From NCBI GenBank assembly GCA_027028005.1, contig JALVKE010000318.1:1-48321 (forward strand): a stretch of DNA of 48,321 nucleotides, written 5' to 3'. The notes under the pieces are model-generated. The model worked only from the letters and a program-made list of their open reading frames with translations, was not told where the DNA came from and ran no database searches. A program made the translations under genes and the position numbers. How positions within the stretch are numbered: the stretch's first letter is position 1; the number at the start of each line of letters is the position of its first letter. Positions 17,508 to 27,342 of this stretch are shown here, in pieces. Origin of the DNA: Persephonella sp. GTDB lineage: Bacteria; Aquificota; Aquificia; Aquificales; Hydrogenothermaceae.

Positions 17508-18395
17508 CTAAAATAAGGTATTCTGTTTTATGGCTGTTTCTTCTTTAGGCTTATGTATATCTTTTATAAGAGACTTAAAACCAAGCTCTTCAAACTCCTC
17601 TTTAAGTTTCTGTAGATCTGCTTTTTCTTTTCTAAGATCTTCTATAGCTATATCTATAGGAACATCTGTTTTAAGTTTTACAAGAAAAATATTCTCTTTT
17701 ATTCTGTCCTTTGCTTCTAAGAAAGCTTCTTTTAGTTTAGGTTTTAGTTCATCAAGATGAGCATAAATGTTTTCTATAGAACCGTATTTATTTAACAGCT
17801 TTTGAGCTGTTTTTGGACCCACTCCTTTTACTCCAATGATATTGTCAACAGTATCACCAATCATAGCTAGATACTCTACAAACTGCTCAGGATATACTCC
17901 ATACTTTTCTTTTACTTTTTCTTTATCAAATATTTCACCTGTTACAGGATTTAGTATTTTTATATTCTCATCTACTAGCTGCATCATATCTTTATCAGGA
18001 GTAACAATTATTACCTCGTATCCTTCCTTTTCTCCTTTTTTAGCTAATGTTGCAATGATATCATCAGCTTCATATCCAGGAAGTTCTAAGATCTTTATTC
18101 CCCATAGCTTTATAAGTTTTTTTATCTCTGGTATCTGAATTTTTAAATCATCAGGAGTTTCTTTTCTGTTTGCTTTGTATTCCTCATACTTTTCATGTCT
18201 AAATGTTTTTCCAGGAATATCAAAAGCTACTGCTATATACTCAGGAGACAGATCTCTCATTAAAGAAGAGATCATCCTAATAAATCCATAGATAGCTCCA
18301 GTAGGTTTCCCTTTAGGGCTTTTTAAAGGTGGTAGTGCGTAATAAGCTCGATATAAGTAAGAAGAACCATCTACCAAAACTAATCGTTTTTTCAT
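17508..18395 (-). CDS. Free-standing 5'-3' exonuclease (Pol I N-terminal domain type)
   Basis: This 295-residue protein equals the 5'-nuclease domain normally fused to DNA polymerase I. It has the PIN-like acidic residues (LVDGSSYLYRAYYAL, AFDIPGKTFRHE, GYEADDIIATLA, VTPDKDMMQLV, GDTVDNIIGV) and the helix-3-turn-helix KGVGPKTAQKLLNKYG. Its job is to remove RNA primers and nick-translation flaps. No polymerase domain follows: the frame ends with KQNTLF. In Aquifex, Pol I lacks this domain, so the separate gene fits that lineage. It is the upstream partner of nth. Confidence 0.95.
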   Translation of the reverse strand: MKKRLVLVDGSSYLYRAYYALPPLKSPKGKPTGAIYGFIRMISSLMRDLSPEYIAVAFDIPGKTFRHEKYEEYKANRKETPDDLKIQIPEIKKLIKLWGIKILELPGYEADDIIATLAKKGEKEGYEVIIVTPDKDMMQLVDENIKILNPVTGEIFDKEKVKEKYGVYPEQFVEYLAMIGDTVDNIIGVKGVGPKTAQKLLNKYGSIENIYAHLDELKPKLKEAFLEAKDRIKENIFLVKLKTDVPIDIAIEDLRKEKADLQKLKEEFEELGFKSLIKDIHKPKEETAIKQNTLF

Positions 18396-18518
18396 GATAT
18401 AAATATAGTCTTTGAATTTTTTCGAATCATAGAAGAAGTTCTCCTATTTGGTTTGAATAATAACTATACATGTTTAAATTTAAAATAAATTTTTATAAGT
18501 ATCAAATTTAAGAAATTC

Positions 18519-18857
18519 CTAATCTTCATCAAACTGATGTAGAAGTGGATTTGGAATAGCAGTAACCTGTACAATCATATCTTTTATAGCTTCATAACCG
18601 TGAGGTTCACCTTTATCATAAACAATTGTTTCCTCTTCTGTTAGATGTTCAACATTTTCTTCACTTCCAACAAAAAATTTACCTTCTCCCTGTATTACTG
18701 TTATAACCATGTATGATTTTGAAGTGTGCAGATCAACTTTTTGACCTGCTTTCACATATACGTGAAATAGGGCAAATTCAGGGGTTTCTAAAATAATCTC
18801 TGAGTAAGGTTCTCTCTCATTAAACTTTTCAGCTACAGGATACAGCTTTATGGCCAT
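18519..18857 (-). CDS. Cupin-domain protein
   Basis: This 112-residue protein is a small single cupin barrel. Motif 1 is present as VDLHTSKSYMVITVIQGEGKFFVG and motif 2 as KGEPHGYEAIKDMIVQVTAI, with histidines in each that can hold a metal. The usual first-motif GxxxxxHxH reads GQKVDLHTS, so one histidine is replaced. The ligand is not predictable from sequence: small cupins bind metal, sugar or act as sensors. AAGGAGAG lies six bases before the ATG. It lies on the same strand just upstream of the 5'-3' exonuclease gene but 123 bases apart, and downstream of gapA with a hairpin between them. Confidence 0.85.
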   Translation of the reverse strand: MAIKLYPVAEKFNEREPYSEIILETPEFALFHVYVKAGQKVDLHTSKSYMVITVIQGEGKFFVGSEENVEHLTEEETIVYDKGEPHGYEAIKDMIVQVTAIPNPLLHQFDED

Positions 18858-18882
18858 TTTTCTCTCCTTAATAATATTTTTA

Positions 18883-18905
18883 GCCCCTCTTAAGAGGGGC
18901 TTTTT

Positions 18906-18907
<2 letters not shown>
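18883..18907 (+). terminator. Perfect hairpin with T-run on the plus strand
   Basis: GCCCCTCTTAAGAGGGGC at 18883-18900 is a perfect inverted repeat followed on the plus strand by seven T. Both neighbours (gapA, cupin) are transcribed leftwards, for which the sequence after the hairpin is TAAAAAT without a U-run. The element therefore reads as a plus-strand terminator, or as a gapA 3' hairpin that works weakly. Confidence 0.65.
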
Positions 18908-19934
<1,027 letters not shown>

Positions 19935-19942
19935 TTAACTTT

Positions 19943-19962
19943 TTATCATTATATAATGATAA
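19943..19962. promoter_or_regulatory. Perfect 20-base palindrome in the gapA / PLD-HerA divergent promoter
   Basis: TTATCATTATATAATGATAA is its own reverse complement. A perfect TATAAT lies inside it on each strand, so it could hold the -10 elements of both divergent promoters. The arms contain ATAATGATAA, similar to the GATAAT hexamers of Fur-family boxes. The ATG of the plus-strand gene is 22 bases past its end. Which factor binds, if any, is inference, since AT-rich palindromes can also arise simply as promoter DNA. Confidence 0.55.
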
Positions 19963-19983
19963 TATACGTGGAAGGTTTGACAA

Positions 19984-21936
19984 ATGCATATTCTAAAAAA
20001 AGAAGAGATATATCCTTATACCATTGAATTATCTAAAAAGGCAGAAAAATATATTCTTATATCATCCCCCTGGATCAAGTTAGGTATTCTAAAAGACATA
20101 TTAAAGAACGTAAAAGTAGAAGTTATAATCCGTTCTTCTCAACTAGAAGATCTGTTTATAACAGACAAGGATGTTTTTAGATATATAAAAAACATAAATG
20201 GAAAGATATATCTGAATCCTGATATTCATGCAAAGTTTATTATTGTAGATGGAAAGGAAGCTATTGTCGGTTCTGCTAATTTAACTAATGCTGGGCTTCT
20301 TGAAGACGGAAATATTGAAACAGCTGTTTTAATAGAAAATAAAAAAGAAATTGAAAAACTGGAAAAATACTTTCGAGAGATAAAAGAAAATTCTATAGAT
20401 CTTTTTTCAAATATTGCAGGAATTATAACTAATAGCTTAAATTCAAGAAACAGTGAAGGATTTCTTCTGGAAAAAATTCCAGAACAAACATACATAAAAA
20501 TCCCTGTAGATAAAGATGCTTTTTATCTAGGAAGAGTTGGAACTGTAAAGGAGATAAATACTTCCTTTTTATCCTCTTTTTATTCTTTTCTATCTAAAGG
20601 AATGTTTGCAGATGCAGAAAAGCTGAGAAAAATATTTGCAGAAAAGGATGAACTTTGGAGAAAAGCTGCAATTTTCTCATATATAAATGAAAAAGTTCCT
20701 GATATATCTCTATGCAGTATAGAGATATTAGCTGAATTTAATCCAAAAAAGATAAAAGAGAAAGAAAGTATCTTAAAAACTCCTGTTATTCCCCCTGTAT
20801 CAGGTTCTCCGTTTGTTCTTATAGAAAAGGAAGAGGATATAAAGGATATATTAAAAATAAACCATGCAGGATACTGGATGGGGAAACCTGTAAGCTTTGG
20901 AAAGTTATTTAATACAAACTTAAATGCGTATGTAGATCTTGAGAAGATCTACACAATGCATATGGCAGTTCTAGGAACAACTGGTTCAGGAAAGACAACA
21001 TTTTTAAGAAGACTTTTTGAAAATATGAAATATGAAGATATATATACTTATATTTTTGATCTTTACGGTGAATACTTTGATAGTTTAAAAAATGCAGGAG
21101 TAAAAAGTATAAAAAAGTATGAAATAGAGAATACAATGTTCCCTATAACAGCAGAACAGATAAAGGAGATATTTAAAAGTTACGGAATTCCTCTACAAGA
21201 AAAATCTTCAGAAGAAAAAAGAATTGTATCTTTTTTTAGATTATCTTTAAAACCTGACTTATCTATCTTATCATATAAGAAAAAAACGTTAGAAGATCTT
21301 CTGTTAGAGGCAGTGGATTTAGCAGATATAGAAAGTCCTCTTAAAGGTGAGATATATGAACTTATAGATATGCTTAAGGCAGATTTTGGAGAAAAAGCCT
21401 TAAATAATCAACCAGAAATTGTATCCAAGATCTTTTCTTCTTTAAAAGATAAGACTAACATTATTGTTTACGATTTTAAGAGTGTAGAAGATCCAAATTC
21501 CAGGATAAATATAGCTGGACTTATAATGAAAGAACTTTTTAGACTTTCTAAAAAAGATGATAGAAAAAGGATGGTTGTTTTAGAAGAAGCACAAAACTTT
21601 GCTCCTGAAAAAGGATTTGGAGAAATTGAAGCAGGTTCCGAAAATCTCTCATACATTATGGCAAGGAAAATAGCTACAGAGGGAAGAAAATTTAAACTTG
21701 GATTAATTGCCGTTACTCAAAGACCTGCAAATATAAGTAAATATGTTCTTTCTCAGTTAAATACTCAAGTTATTTTTAAATTAACGAACAAAAATGATTT
21801 AGAGGCAGTATCTCCTTTCTTTGAGTACTCTAAAGAAGATATATTTTACCTGCTTCCATTTTTAAAACCTGGGACAGGATACATAACAGGTTTAGGTGTT
21901 CCTTTTGGTATGTTTGTAGAGATAAAACTTGGATAG
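19984..21936 (+). CDS. Fusion of a phospholipase-D-type nuclease domain to a HerA/FtsK-class ATPase
   Basis: This 650-residue protein joins two modules. Residues 1 to about 135 form a PLD-like domain with one complete HKD motif: IHAKFIIVDG from about residue 81, then EAIVGSANLTNAGL. Residues about 300-650 form a HerA-type P-loop ATPase: Walker A GTTGSGKTTFLRR near residue 330, the FDLYGEYFDSL strand, Walker B RMVVLEEAQNFAPE near residue 530, and the AVTQRPANISKYVLSQLNTQ sensor/arginine-finger stretch. The middle is helical. HerA rings pump DNA and usually partner the nuclease NurA, so here a PLD nuclease may take that role in cis. A single HKD must pair with another subunit to be active. No nurA or sir2 gene is adjacent. 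Roles in break repair or phage defence are both possible. Confidence 0.9.
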   Translation: MHILKKEEIYPYTIELSKKAEKYILISSPWIKLGILKDILKNVKVEVIIRSSQLEDLFITDKDVFRYIKNINGKIYLNPDIHAKFIIVDGKEAIVGSANLTNAGLLEDGNIETAVLIENKKEIEKLEKYFREIKENSIDLFSNIAGIITNSLNSRNSEGFLLEKIPEQTYIKIPVDKDAFYLGRVGTVKEINTSFLSSFYSFLSKGMFADAEKLRKIFAEKDELWRKAAIFSYINEKVPDISLCSIEILAEFNPKKIKEKESILKTPVIPPVSGSPFVLIEKEEDIKDILKINHAGYWMGKPVSFGKLFNTNLNAYVDLEKIYTMHMAVLGTTGSGKTTFLRRLFENMKYEDIYTYIFDLYGEYFDSLKNAGVKSIKKYEIENTMFPITAEQIKEIFKSYGIPLQEKSSEEKRIVSFFRLSLKPDLSILSYKKKTLEDLLLEAVDLADIESPLKGEIYELIDMLKADFGEKALNNQPEIVSKIFSSLKDKTNIIVYDFKSVEDPNSRINIAGLIMKELFRLSKKDDRKRMVVLEEAQNFAPEKGFGEIEAGSENLSYIMARKIATEGRKFKLGLIAVTQRPANISKYVLSQLNTQVIFKLTNKNDLEAVSPFFEYSKEDIFYLLPFLKPGTGYITGLGVPFGMFVEIKLG

Positions 21937-22006
21937 TATATTGAACTTTCTCATAAAGGAAAAATCTTAAAAATGTTAAAAATATTCGAAAAAGAGGTTA
22001 AAAAAG

Positions 22007-22210
22007 ATGAAACTGATAGTAAATGGAGAAGAAAAGCATTTTGATAAAGAAAAAATGACAATAAAAGAACTTGTTAAGGAACTTGGTATAAAAGTTCCTA
22101 ATTATGCAGTAGCTGTTGGAATGGAGGTAATACCTAAAAGTGAGTATGAAACATACGTATTAAAAGATGGGGATAAAGTTGAGATTGTTACCTTTGTAGG
22201 TGGTGGATAA
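22007..22210 (+). CDS. thiS: Sulfur carrier protein ThiS
   Basis: ThiS is a ubiquitin-fold protein whose C-terminal glycine is thiocarboxylated and donates sulfur for the thiazole ring of thiamine. The 67-residue product begins MKLIVNGEEKHF, has TIKELVKELGIKVPNYAVAVG in the middle, and ends in VTFVGGG with the required Gly-Gly. AAGAGGT precedes the ATG. No thiG or thiF is adjacent. A hairpin terminator follows straight after the stop. MoaD-type carriers have a similar tail, but the size and the NYAVAVG/E segment favour ThiS. Confidence 0.93.
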   Translation: MKLIVNGEEKHFDKEKMTIKELVKELGIKVPNYAVAVGMEVIPKSEYETYVLKDGDKVEIVTFVGGG

Positions 22211-22211
22211 A

Positions 22212-22232
22212 AAAGGGGCTTAAAGCCCCTTT
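22212..22232. terminator. Bidirectional terminator between thiS and the rhodanese gene
   Basis: AAAGGGGC and GCCCCTTT form an eight-base-pair stem with a TTAAA loop between two convergent genes. The minus-strand reading ends in six T (CCCCTTTTTTATCC), so it is strongest for the rhodanese gene. The plus-strand reading has only TTT. Confidence 0.85.
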
Positions 22233-22234
22233 CC

Positions 22235-22639
22235 CTAGCATTGTTGTTTAGCTTTGTATACTTCAATAAGATCTGTTATAGGAGCATCTAAAACAAATAA
22301 GTTTTTATAACCTAGAGCTTCAAGATATCCCATAACCCTGTTTGCGAATTTTTGGAGATTACAAGCTAAAACAATAGGTGTTGTTTTGTCAGAAGGAATT
22401 CTACCATCCTCATACTGCTGATAAAACTCTGTTATAGGAACATAGTAAGCACTTGGAACATTAGCTTCTTCTGCATTTTCTCCTTCAACTTTATTTGGAG
22501 GTCTAACATCTAAAAGTATTGCCCCTGCTTCTTCAATTAGCTCTCTAGCTCTGTGAATGTCTACATGCCCTAAGTTATCCTTCTCCTTGTCTTCTTCAAT
22601 AGCTTCTTTGATGTTTTTTAAAATTTCTATATCTGACAT
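22235..22639 (-). CDS. Rhodanese-like domain protein
   Basis: The 134-residue protein is one rhodanese fold. AGAILLDVRPPNKVEGENAE is the usual LLDVR strand and loop, NVPSAYYVPI is the HIPGA-like segment, and IVLACNLQKFANRV holds the presumed catalytic Cys in the active loop. Rhodaneses carry sulfane sulfur or transfer it to acceptors. The helical N-terminus (about 25 residues) is extra. AGGAGGG lies six bases before the ATG. It is convergent with thiS, and although a shared role in sulfur transfer is attractive, no operon link exists. The partner and substrate are unknown. Confidence 0.88.
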   Translation of the reverse strand: MSDIEILKNIKEAIEEDKEKDNLGHVDIHRARELIEEAGAILLDVRPPNKVEGENAEEANVPSAYYVPITEFYQQYEDGRIPSDKTTPIVLACNLQKFANRVMGYLEALGYKNLFVLDAPITDLIEVYKAKQQC

Positions 22640-22673
22640 CTGTGCCCTCCTTTTTGTTAGTAGTTTCTAACTA

Positions 22674-23087
22674 TTATATCTTATGTTTGTTCTTTGTTGT
22701 ATCTGTTAGAAGTGATATATGTTTTCTTCCTGCGAAACCTTCCCCTATATCGTGCCAGTACTCTATCTCATCCTCATCTTCTCTCCAGCACAGATATATA
22801 GTTTTTCCGTTATACTCCGCTGGAAAGTCAACTAAAAAAGGATCTAATCCTTTTACAAAAATTCCAAAACTTTCAACAATTTCTATAAGTTCGTTAATGT
22901 TATCATTCATCTCTTTAATCTCTGTTTTTAAAAACATAACTTCAAGTTCATCATTTTTCTCTTCTATTTCTATTTCATAATTTTCTATTACATCGTAGAG
23001 TTTTTCTCTTTTTTCTTTAATCTCTTCAACGAGAAGTTTTATCTGTGGCAAGATACTGTTAGCTTCTTCTATTGTGAAATATCTCAT
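22674..23087 (-). CDS. DUF2203-family protein
   Basis: The start is set at the ATG at 23087 (MRYFTIEEANSILPQIK), because GGAGG lies six bases before it. A longer reading from 23120 has no ribosome site. The 137-residue product matches the DUF2203 pattern as I remember it: FTIEEAN-x-LP at the N-terminus, a long helical, coiled-coil-like middle (residues about 15-75), then GIFVKGLDPFLVDFPAEYNG, YLCWREDEDEIEYWH and GFAGRKHI. The function of the family is not known. The WR-x-E-x-x-x-x-YWH segment is the most conserved part. It lies 34 bases upstream of the rhodanese gene on the same strand, so they may be cotranscribed. Confidence 0.85.
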   Translation of the reverse strand: MRYFTIEEANSILPQIKLLVEEIKEKREKLYDVIENYEIEIEEKNDELEVMFLKTEIKEMNDNINELIEIVESFGIFVKGLDPFLVDFPAEYNGKTIYLCWREDEDEIEYWHDIGEGFAGRKHISLLTDTTKNKHKI

Positions 23088-23152
23088 GCTTTCCTCCAAA
23101 TTAGTAAAATCTTTTAACAAATTATATACAATTTTTTACTGTAGCAATATTT

Positions 23153-25063
23153 TTATATCTTTTCATTTAATTTCTGAACAGTAAGACAAAAAGCAGCATG
23201 GGACCACGTTAAAGGAATGACAGAAAGAGGCTCTCCTGTATGTGGATTATACTGCTCAGCCAAAAGTCCTGCCTGTGTTTGTCTTTCCACAACCCACTTT
23301 AAAAGTTCTAAAGATCTTTGAAAATCCCCTTTTTCAATATACCAGTCTGCAAGCCACATTGTAGTTATTATCCACGGGTTTCCTGGAAGTTCCTTATCAA
23401 CTCTGTGATAGTAATCATTTTCAAAACGGGCAAGGCCACCAATACCCTTCCTTATCCAGAGCTTTTCTTCAATAGCTTTCATAGTATTTACAACTTTTTC
23501 TTCATTATATGTCAACAAACCTGTAAAAAAAACAGCTGATAAACTTGCATCAACAGTTTTATCTTTTAACCATTTTCCATCTTCAGCTTTTTCTAAAGCT
23601 CTTAAAAATCTTTTTTCTTTTTCATCATAAAGATGTTTCAGAATTGCTTCTTTTAATTCACGTGCTGTCTTTCTATATCTCTCCCCCTCTTCCTGATTTC
23701 CTGTTAAAAATGCCATTTCTGAAGCTGATTCTAGACCGGCGTAAACAGTTGCACTTGTGTAGGTAAAGATGCCTCTTCTCTCTTCCCAAGGATCATAACT
23801 TTTCATAGGAAGTCCTGTGTCCTTATATCTGTAAGAACACATAAACTCTGCAGCAGGTCTAACAAGACTGTTATACATTCTGTCTATAAATTCAATATTC
23901 TTTGTTTTTTTATAGTGATTATATAAAGCCCATATAACTAGAGCTGTTTCATCTTCCTGTATAGGTAGTTGTGGATTTCTATTAGTATCACTCCAGGGAT
24001 GCCAAGATGAACCAAAGGAACCATCAGGAGAGTATTTTTGAAGGAAATAACCTCTCCTTGTTATTGTTCTTGATGCAAACTCAAAAAACTTTTTTGATAT
24101 ATGTCCTAAGCCTGCACCATCTAAAGCCATCACAATAAATGCATTATCCCTAGGCCATGAGTAACTGTAGTGGTCTTTATTAAATCTCTCAAATATACTG
24201 CTGTCAGCAGAGGCTATAATTGCACCATTTCTGTCGACATGGGCATTTATTATAAAAAGACTCCTTTGATAAAGTTTTTGTATATCTTCAGGGATATCGT
24301 ATTTTAAATCTCTTTTTTCTTTTATCCATACATTGTAGTAAATCTCTGTTTCATCTATAAGATGCTGTAACCCATCTCTCTTTATCTTTTCATTTTTTTC
24401 CTCTAGATCATCAAAGCTGTTTCCTGCAAGGATATAATAATAAAATGTACTTTCCTCTTTTTCTTTTAATTTCAAGGTATAACCAATGGCACTATCTATC
24501 TCCCCTCTTACTATTAACCTTCCTAGAAGATTCCCTTCCCTTATCTCATCTAAAGATGAGTACTCCTTTTTAGATACAGTGAATTCAAATGGATCTGGAT
24601 ATATAGAGATAAGAAAGTATGTATGTAGCTTGTAGTGAACTAATCCATTAAGCTCTGGGTGAAATAGAGCAGTATTTCCAAAAGGCGTTTCATTTAGAGA
24701 AAAATCGTGGTAAAAGTAAATTTTTATATCCCTCTCTTTTTCAGAAAGGTTTTTAACATCTATTTTTCTTATATATAAAGGTAAATACTTGTGGACAACT
24801 TCTAAAGAATGTAGTTTTACTTTTATATTTTTATTTTCTGCTATAATCTCACCTACAAGAGAATGTTCCCTATATAAAAAAGAGATATTCCACGTATCAT
24901 CTATAAAGTGTGTCTTTCCATCGATATTAACTGCAATTAGATTTTTTTTACCAGTTAGATGATTAAATAAGCCAACATGAGGATAGTAAAAGTCTCTAAC
25001 GTTTAGATGTTTGTCTAGATTAACAAACATCTGTCTGTTAGCTAATACTAATTCTCTGTACAT
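23153..25063 (-). CDS. GH15 glucoamylase-type glycoside hydrolase
   Basis: The 636-residue protein has the bacterial GH15 architecture: an N-terminal beta-sandwich (about residues 1-260) and an (alpha/alpha)6 barrel (about residues 265-636). SYSWPRDNAFIVMALDGAG, LPIQEDETALVIWALYNHY with the proposed acid Glu, MKSYDPWEERRG and AEQYNPHTGEPLSVIPLTWSHA, with the second catalytic Glu near the end, are the key motifs. No signal peptide is visible, so it probably acts inside the cell on glycogen or maltodextrins, releasing glucose. AGGGGGAT precedes the ATG. A GH57 enzyme at 43087-45150 suggests a shared storage-glucan pathway. Trehalase-like specificity cannot be excluded. Confidence 0.92.
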   Translation of the reverse strand: MYRELVLANRQMFVNLDKHLNVRDFYYPHVGLFNHLTGKKNLIAVNIDGKTHFIDDTWNISFLYREHSLVGEIIAENKNIKVKLHSLEVVHKYLPLYIRKIDVKNLSEKERDIKIYFYHDFSLNETPFGNTALFHPELNGLVHYKLHTYFLISIYPDPFEFTVSKKEYSSLDEIREGNLLGRLIVRGEIDSAIGYTLKLKEKEESTFYYYILAGNSFDDLEEKNEKIKRDGLQHLIDETEIYYNVWIKEKRDLKYDIPEDIQKLYQRSLFIINAHVDRNGAIIASADSSIFERFNKDHYSYSWPRDNAFIVMALDGAGLGHISKKFFEFASRTITRRGYFLQKYSPDGSFGSSWHPWSDTNRNPQLPIQEDETALVIWALYNHYKKTKNIEFIDRMYNSLVRPAAEFMCSYRYKDTGLPMKSYDPWEERRGIFTYTSATVYAGLESASEMAFLTGNQEEGERYRKTARELKEAILKHLYDEKEKRFLRALEKAEDGKWLKDKTVDASLSAVFFTGLLTYNEEKVVNTMKAIEEKLWIRKGIGGLARFENDYYHRVDKELPGNPWIITTMWLADWYIEKGDFQRSLELLKWVVERQTQAGLLAEQYNPHTGEPLSVIPLTWSHAAFCLTVQKLNEKI

Positions 25064-25141
25064 ATTCCATCCCCCTAATTAATTTTCTATACTTATTCGG
25101 ATATGCTAAACTAATAGCAAACCTGTTTTTGAGGTGAGAGA

Positions 25142-26605
25142 ATGAGTTTAAAAATATATAACACGTTAACTGGAAAAAAAGAAGAATTTGTACCTATAAA
25201 TCCTCCAGATGTAAAGATTTATACATGCGGAGTTACTGTATATGATGTGAACCACGTGGGACATGGAAGGAGTTTAATTGTTTTTGATGTTATAAGAAGA
25301 TATCTAAGACATCTAGGATACAATGTAAAGTTTGTTAGAAACTTTACAGATGTTGACGATAAGATTATAAACAGGGCAAAAAGAGAGTGTCTTCCTTTTA
25401 CGGTAATAGCTGATAGATATATTAAAGAGTACTTTCAGGATGCAGAAAACTTTAGAATAGAACCAGCTGATGTGGAACCAAGGGTTACCACCCATATACC
25501 AGATATCATTGATTTTATTCAGAAACTTATAGAAAAAGGTTATGCATATGAAGTTGAGGGAGATGTTTATTTCTCTGTTAGAAAGTTTAAAGACTATGGA
25601 AAACTTTCTAAAAGAAGTGTAGATGAGCTTATAGCAGGAGCTAGAGTTGAACCTGGAGAGAAGAAAAGAGATCCTCTAGACTTTGCTCTGTGGAAAGCTT
25701 CTAAAGCAGGAGAGCCTGCCTGGGATAGTCCTTGGGGAAAGGGAAGACCGGGATGGCATACAGAATGCTGTGCAATGATCTTTAAACATCTTGGAGAGAC
25801 AATAGATATACATGGTGGAGGTCTAGATTTAATATTTCCTCATCATGAGAATGAGTTGGCTCAGGCAGAGGCTCTATCAGAAAAACCTTTTGCAAGGTAC
25901 TGGGTTCATAATGGTCTTGTTACAGTTAGAGGGCAAAAGATGTCTAAATCTTTAGGAAACTACATAACATTAAAAGAGATATATGCAAGGTATGAGCCTG
26001 ATATTTTAAGACTCTTGGTTCTTTCTGTTCATTATAGAAGTCCACTAGACTTCTCATGGGAAAAGATGGATGAAACAAAGAAAGCCTATGAGAGACTAAA
26101 AACAGCCATAGAAGATTATGATATCGTTTCAAAACTTCCTGAAAATCCAGAGTTTGAAGAACATCTATACGATGCTATTGCAAAAGCGGAACAAAACTTC
26201 TACGCAGCAATGTCTGATGATTTTAACACTCCTGAAGCATTAGCTGCTCTTTTTGGGCTAGTAAGAGAGATGAACATACTTAAAGATAAAGCTGTAAAGA
26301 AAGGTGGGATATCAAAAAAGGCATTGGAATCTTATAAAGAAGCTGCAGAAACAATTCATAACATAGGTAAAGATATGTTTGGACTTTTTGATAGCTTGCA
26401 GCCTTGCATTGAGGTTGAAGAGATAAAAGCAGAGAAAAAAGAAGAAAAAATAGATGAAGAGCTTATAGAAACATTACTTGAAGTTAGAAATATAGCAAGA
26501 AAACAAAAACAGTTTGAAATAGCAGATTTAATAAGGGACAAGTTAGCACAGCAAGGCATTGTTATAGAAGATACTCCCGTTGGAACAAAATGGAAGAAAA
26601 AGTAA
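25142..26605 (+). CDS. cysS: Cysteine-tRNA ligase
   Basis: CysS charges tRNA-Cys with cysteine. The class I Rossmann fold is clear: zinc ligand Cys29 in YTCGVTVYD, the HIGH-type signature reading HVGHGRS, further zinc-site residues in [10 protein letters not shown] and [11 protein letters not shown], and an intact KMSKSLGN near residue 268. The anticodon-binding alpha-helical end contains the [15 protein letters not shown] segment. The length of 487 residues is normal. GAGGTG lies eight bases before the ATG. The menG gene starts 10 bases after its stop. Confidence 0.98.
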   Translation: MSLKIYNTLTGKKEEFVPINPPDVKIYTCGVTVYDVNHVGHGRSLIVFDVIRRYLRHLGYNVKFVRNFTDVDDKIINRAKRECLPFTVIADRYIKEYFQDAENFRIEPADVEPRVTTHIPDIIDFIQKLIEKGYAYEVEGDVYFSVRKFKDYGKLSKRSVDELIAGARVEPGEKKRDPLDFALWKASKAGEPAWDSPWGKGRPGWHTECCAMIFKHLGETIDIHGGGLDLIFPHHENELAQAEALSEKPFARYWVHNGLVTVRGQKMSKSLGNYITLKEIYARYEPDILRLLVLSVHYRSPLDFSWEKMDETKKAYERLKTAIEDYDIVSKLPENPEFEEHLYDAIAKAEQNFYAAMSDDFNTPEALAALFGLVREMNILKDKAVKKGGISKKALESYKEAAETIHNIGKDMFGLFDSLQPCIEVEEIKAEKKEEKIDEELIETLLEVRNIARKQKQFEIADLIRDKLAQQGIVIEDTPVGTKWKKK

Positions 26606-26615
26606 GGAGTTTAAA

Positions 26616-27299
26616 ATGCCTGAAGTAGATCTTTTAGCTCAAAAAATATTTGATAATGTTGTAAGAAGATATGATTGGTTTCTTAACTCTGCCACCTTTG
26701 GATTTATAGATCAATGGCAGCTTGATTTAATCAATAATCTTCCAGGGAAAGATATTTTTGTTGATTTAGGAACAGGAACAGGAGAAATTATAAGAAAAGT
26801 GAATAATATCTATCCTGAATCAAAGGGAATAGGTATAGATGTCTCTATGAATATGCTTAGAAAGGCCATTGAGAAAACGGAGGGAGATGTCAGGGACTTT
26901 TTCATAAGGGCATCTGCTTTAAAGATGCCCTTCAAAGATGAGTCAGTTGATGTTATAACAACATCTCTAACATTTAGACATCTTCCTCTTGAAGAAGCTG
27001 TAGAAGAGATTTTAAGGGTATTAAAGCCTGGTGGTTATCTTGGAATTCTTGATATCTCAAAACCAAGATCAAAAATTTTGTACAAAGCAGTTGATATTTT
27101 TGCAAATAAGATATTTAAGCCAGTTGGAGTTGGTATTTTCTCAAAAGAGGAATATGCTTATTTTATGGAATCTATTGAAAAGGCTATGACACCAGATGAA
27201 CTTAAAGAGGTATTAGAGTCGTATTCTTTTTCCCAAGAATATCAAAGTAGTAGATTTTTTGGTCTAATTAGTATATCTGTTTTCAGGAAAATCCAATAA
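26616..27299 (+). CDS. ubiE: Demethylmenaquinone/2-polyprenyl-benzoquinol methyltransferase (UbiE/MenG type)
   Basis: This SAM-dependent enzyme adds the last C-methyl group to a quinone ring. The start is set at the ATG at 26616, where AAGGAG lies eight bases upstream. A TTG at 26580 would overlap cysS and has no site. Family landmarks are FDNVVRRYDWFLNSATFG at residue about 12, the SAM loop VDLGTGTGEIIRKV, GIDVSMNMLRKA, ASALKMPFKDESVDVITTSLTFRH and LRVLKPGGYLGILDISKP. Menaquinone-type quinones are expected in this kind of organism. It probably forms an operon with cysS, and 3-dehydroquinate synthase II follows after 43 bases. Confidence 0.92.
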   Translation: MPEVDLLAQKIFDNVVRRYDWFLNSATFGFIDQWQLDLINNLPGKDIFVDLGTGTGEIIRKVNNIYPESKGIGIDVSMNMLRKAIEKTEGDVRDFFIRASALKMPFKDESVDVITTSLTFRHLPLEEAVEEILRVLKPGGYLGILDISKPRSKILYKAVDIFANKIFKPVGVGIFSKEEYAYFMESIEKAMTPDELKEVLESYSFSQEYQSSRFFGLISISVFRKIQ

Positions 27300-27342
27300 T
27301 ATTATAATTTCTAATTAAACTAACATTTTTAAGGAGTGTTTT

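Noticed and set aside
23088-23120. Longer start for the DUF2203 protein
   Set aside because: GGAGG lies just before the ATG at 23087, and the family begins at that point.
26580-26615. Upstream TTG start for the quinone methyltransferase overlapping cysS
   Set aside because: No ribosome site there, while AAGGAG precedes the ATG at 26616.
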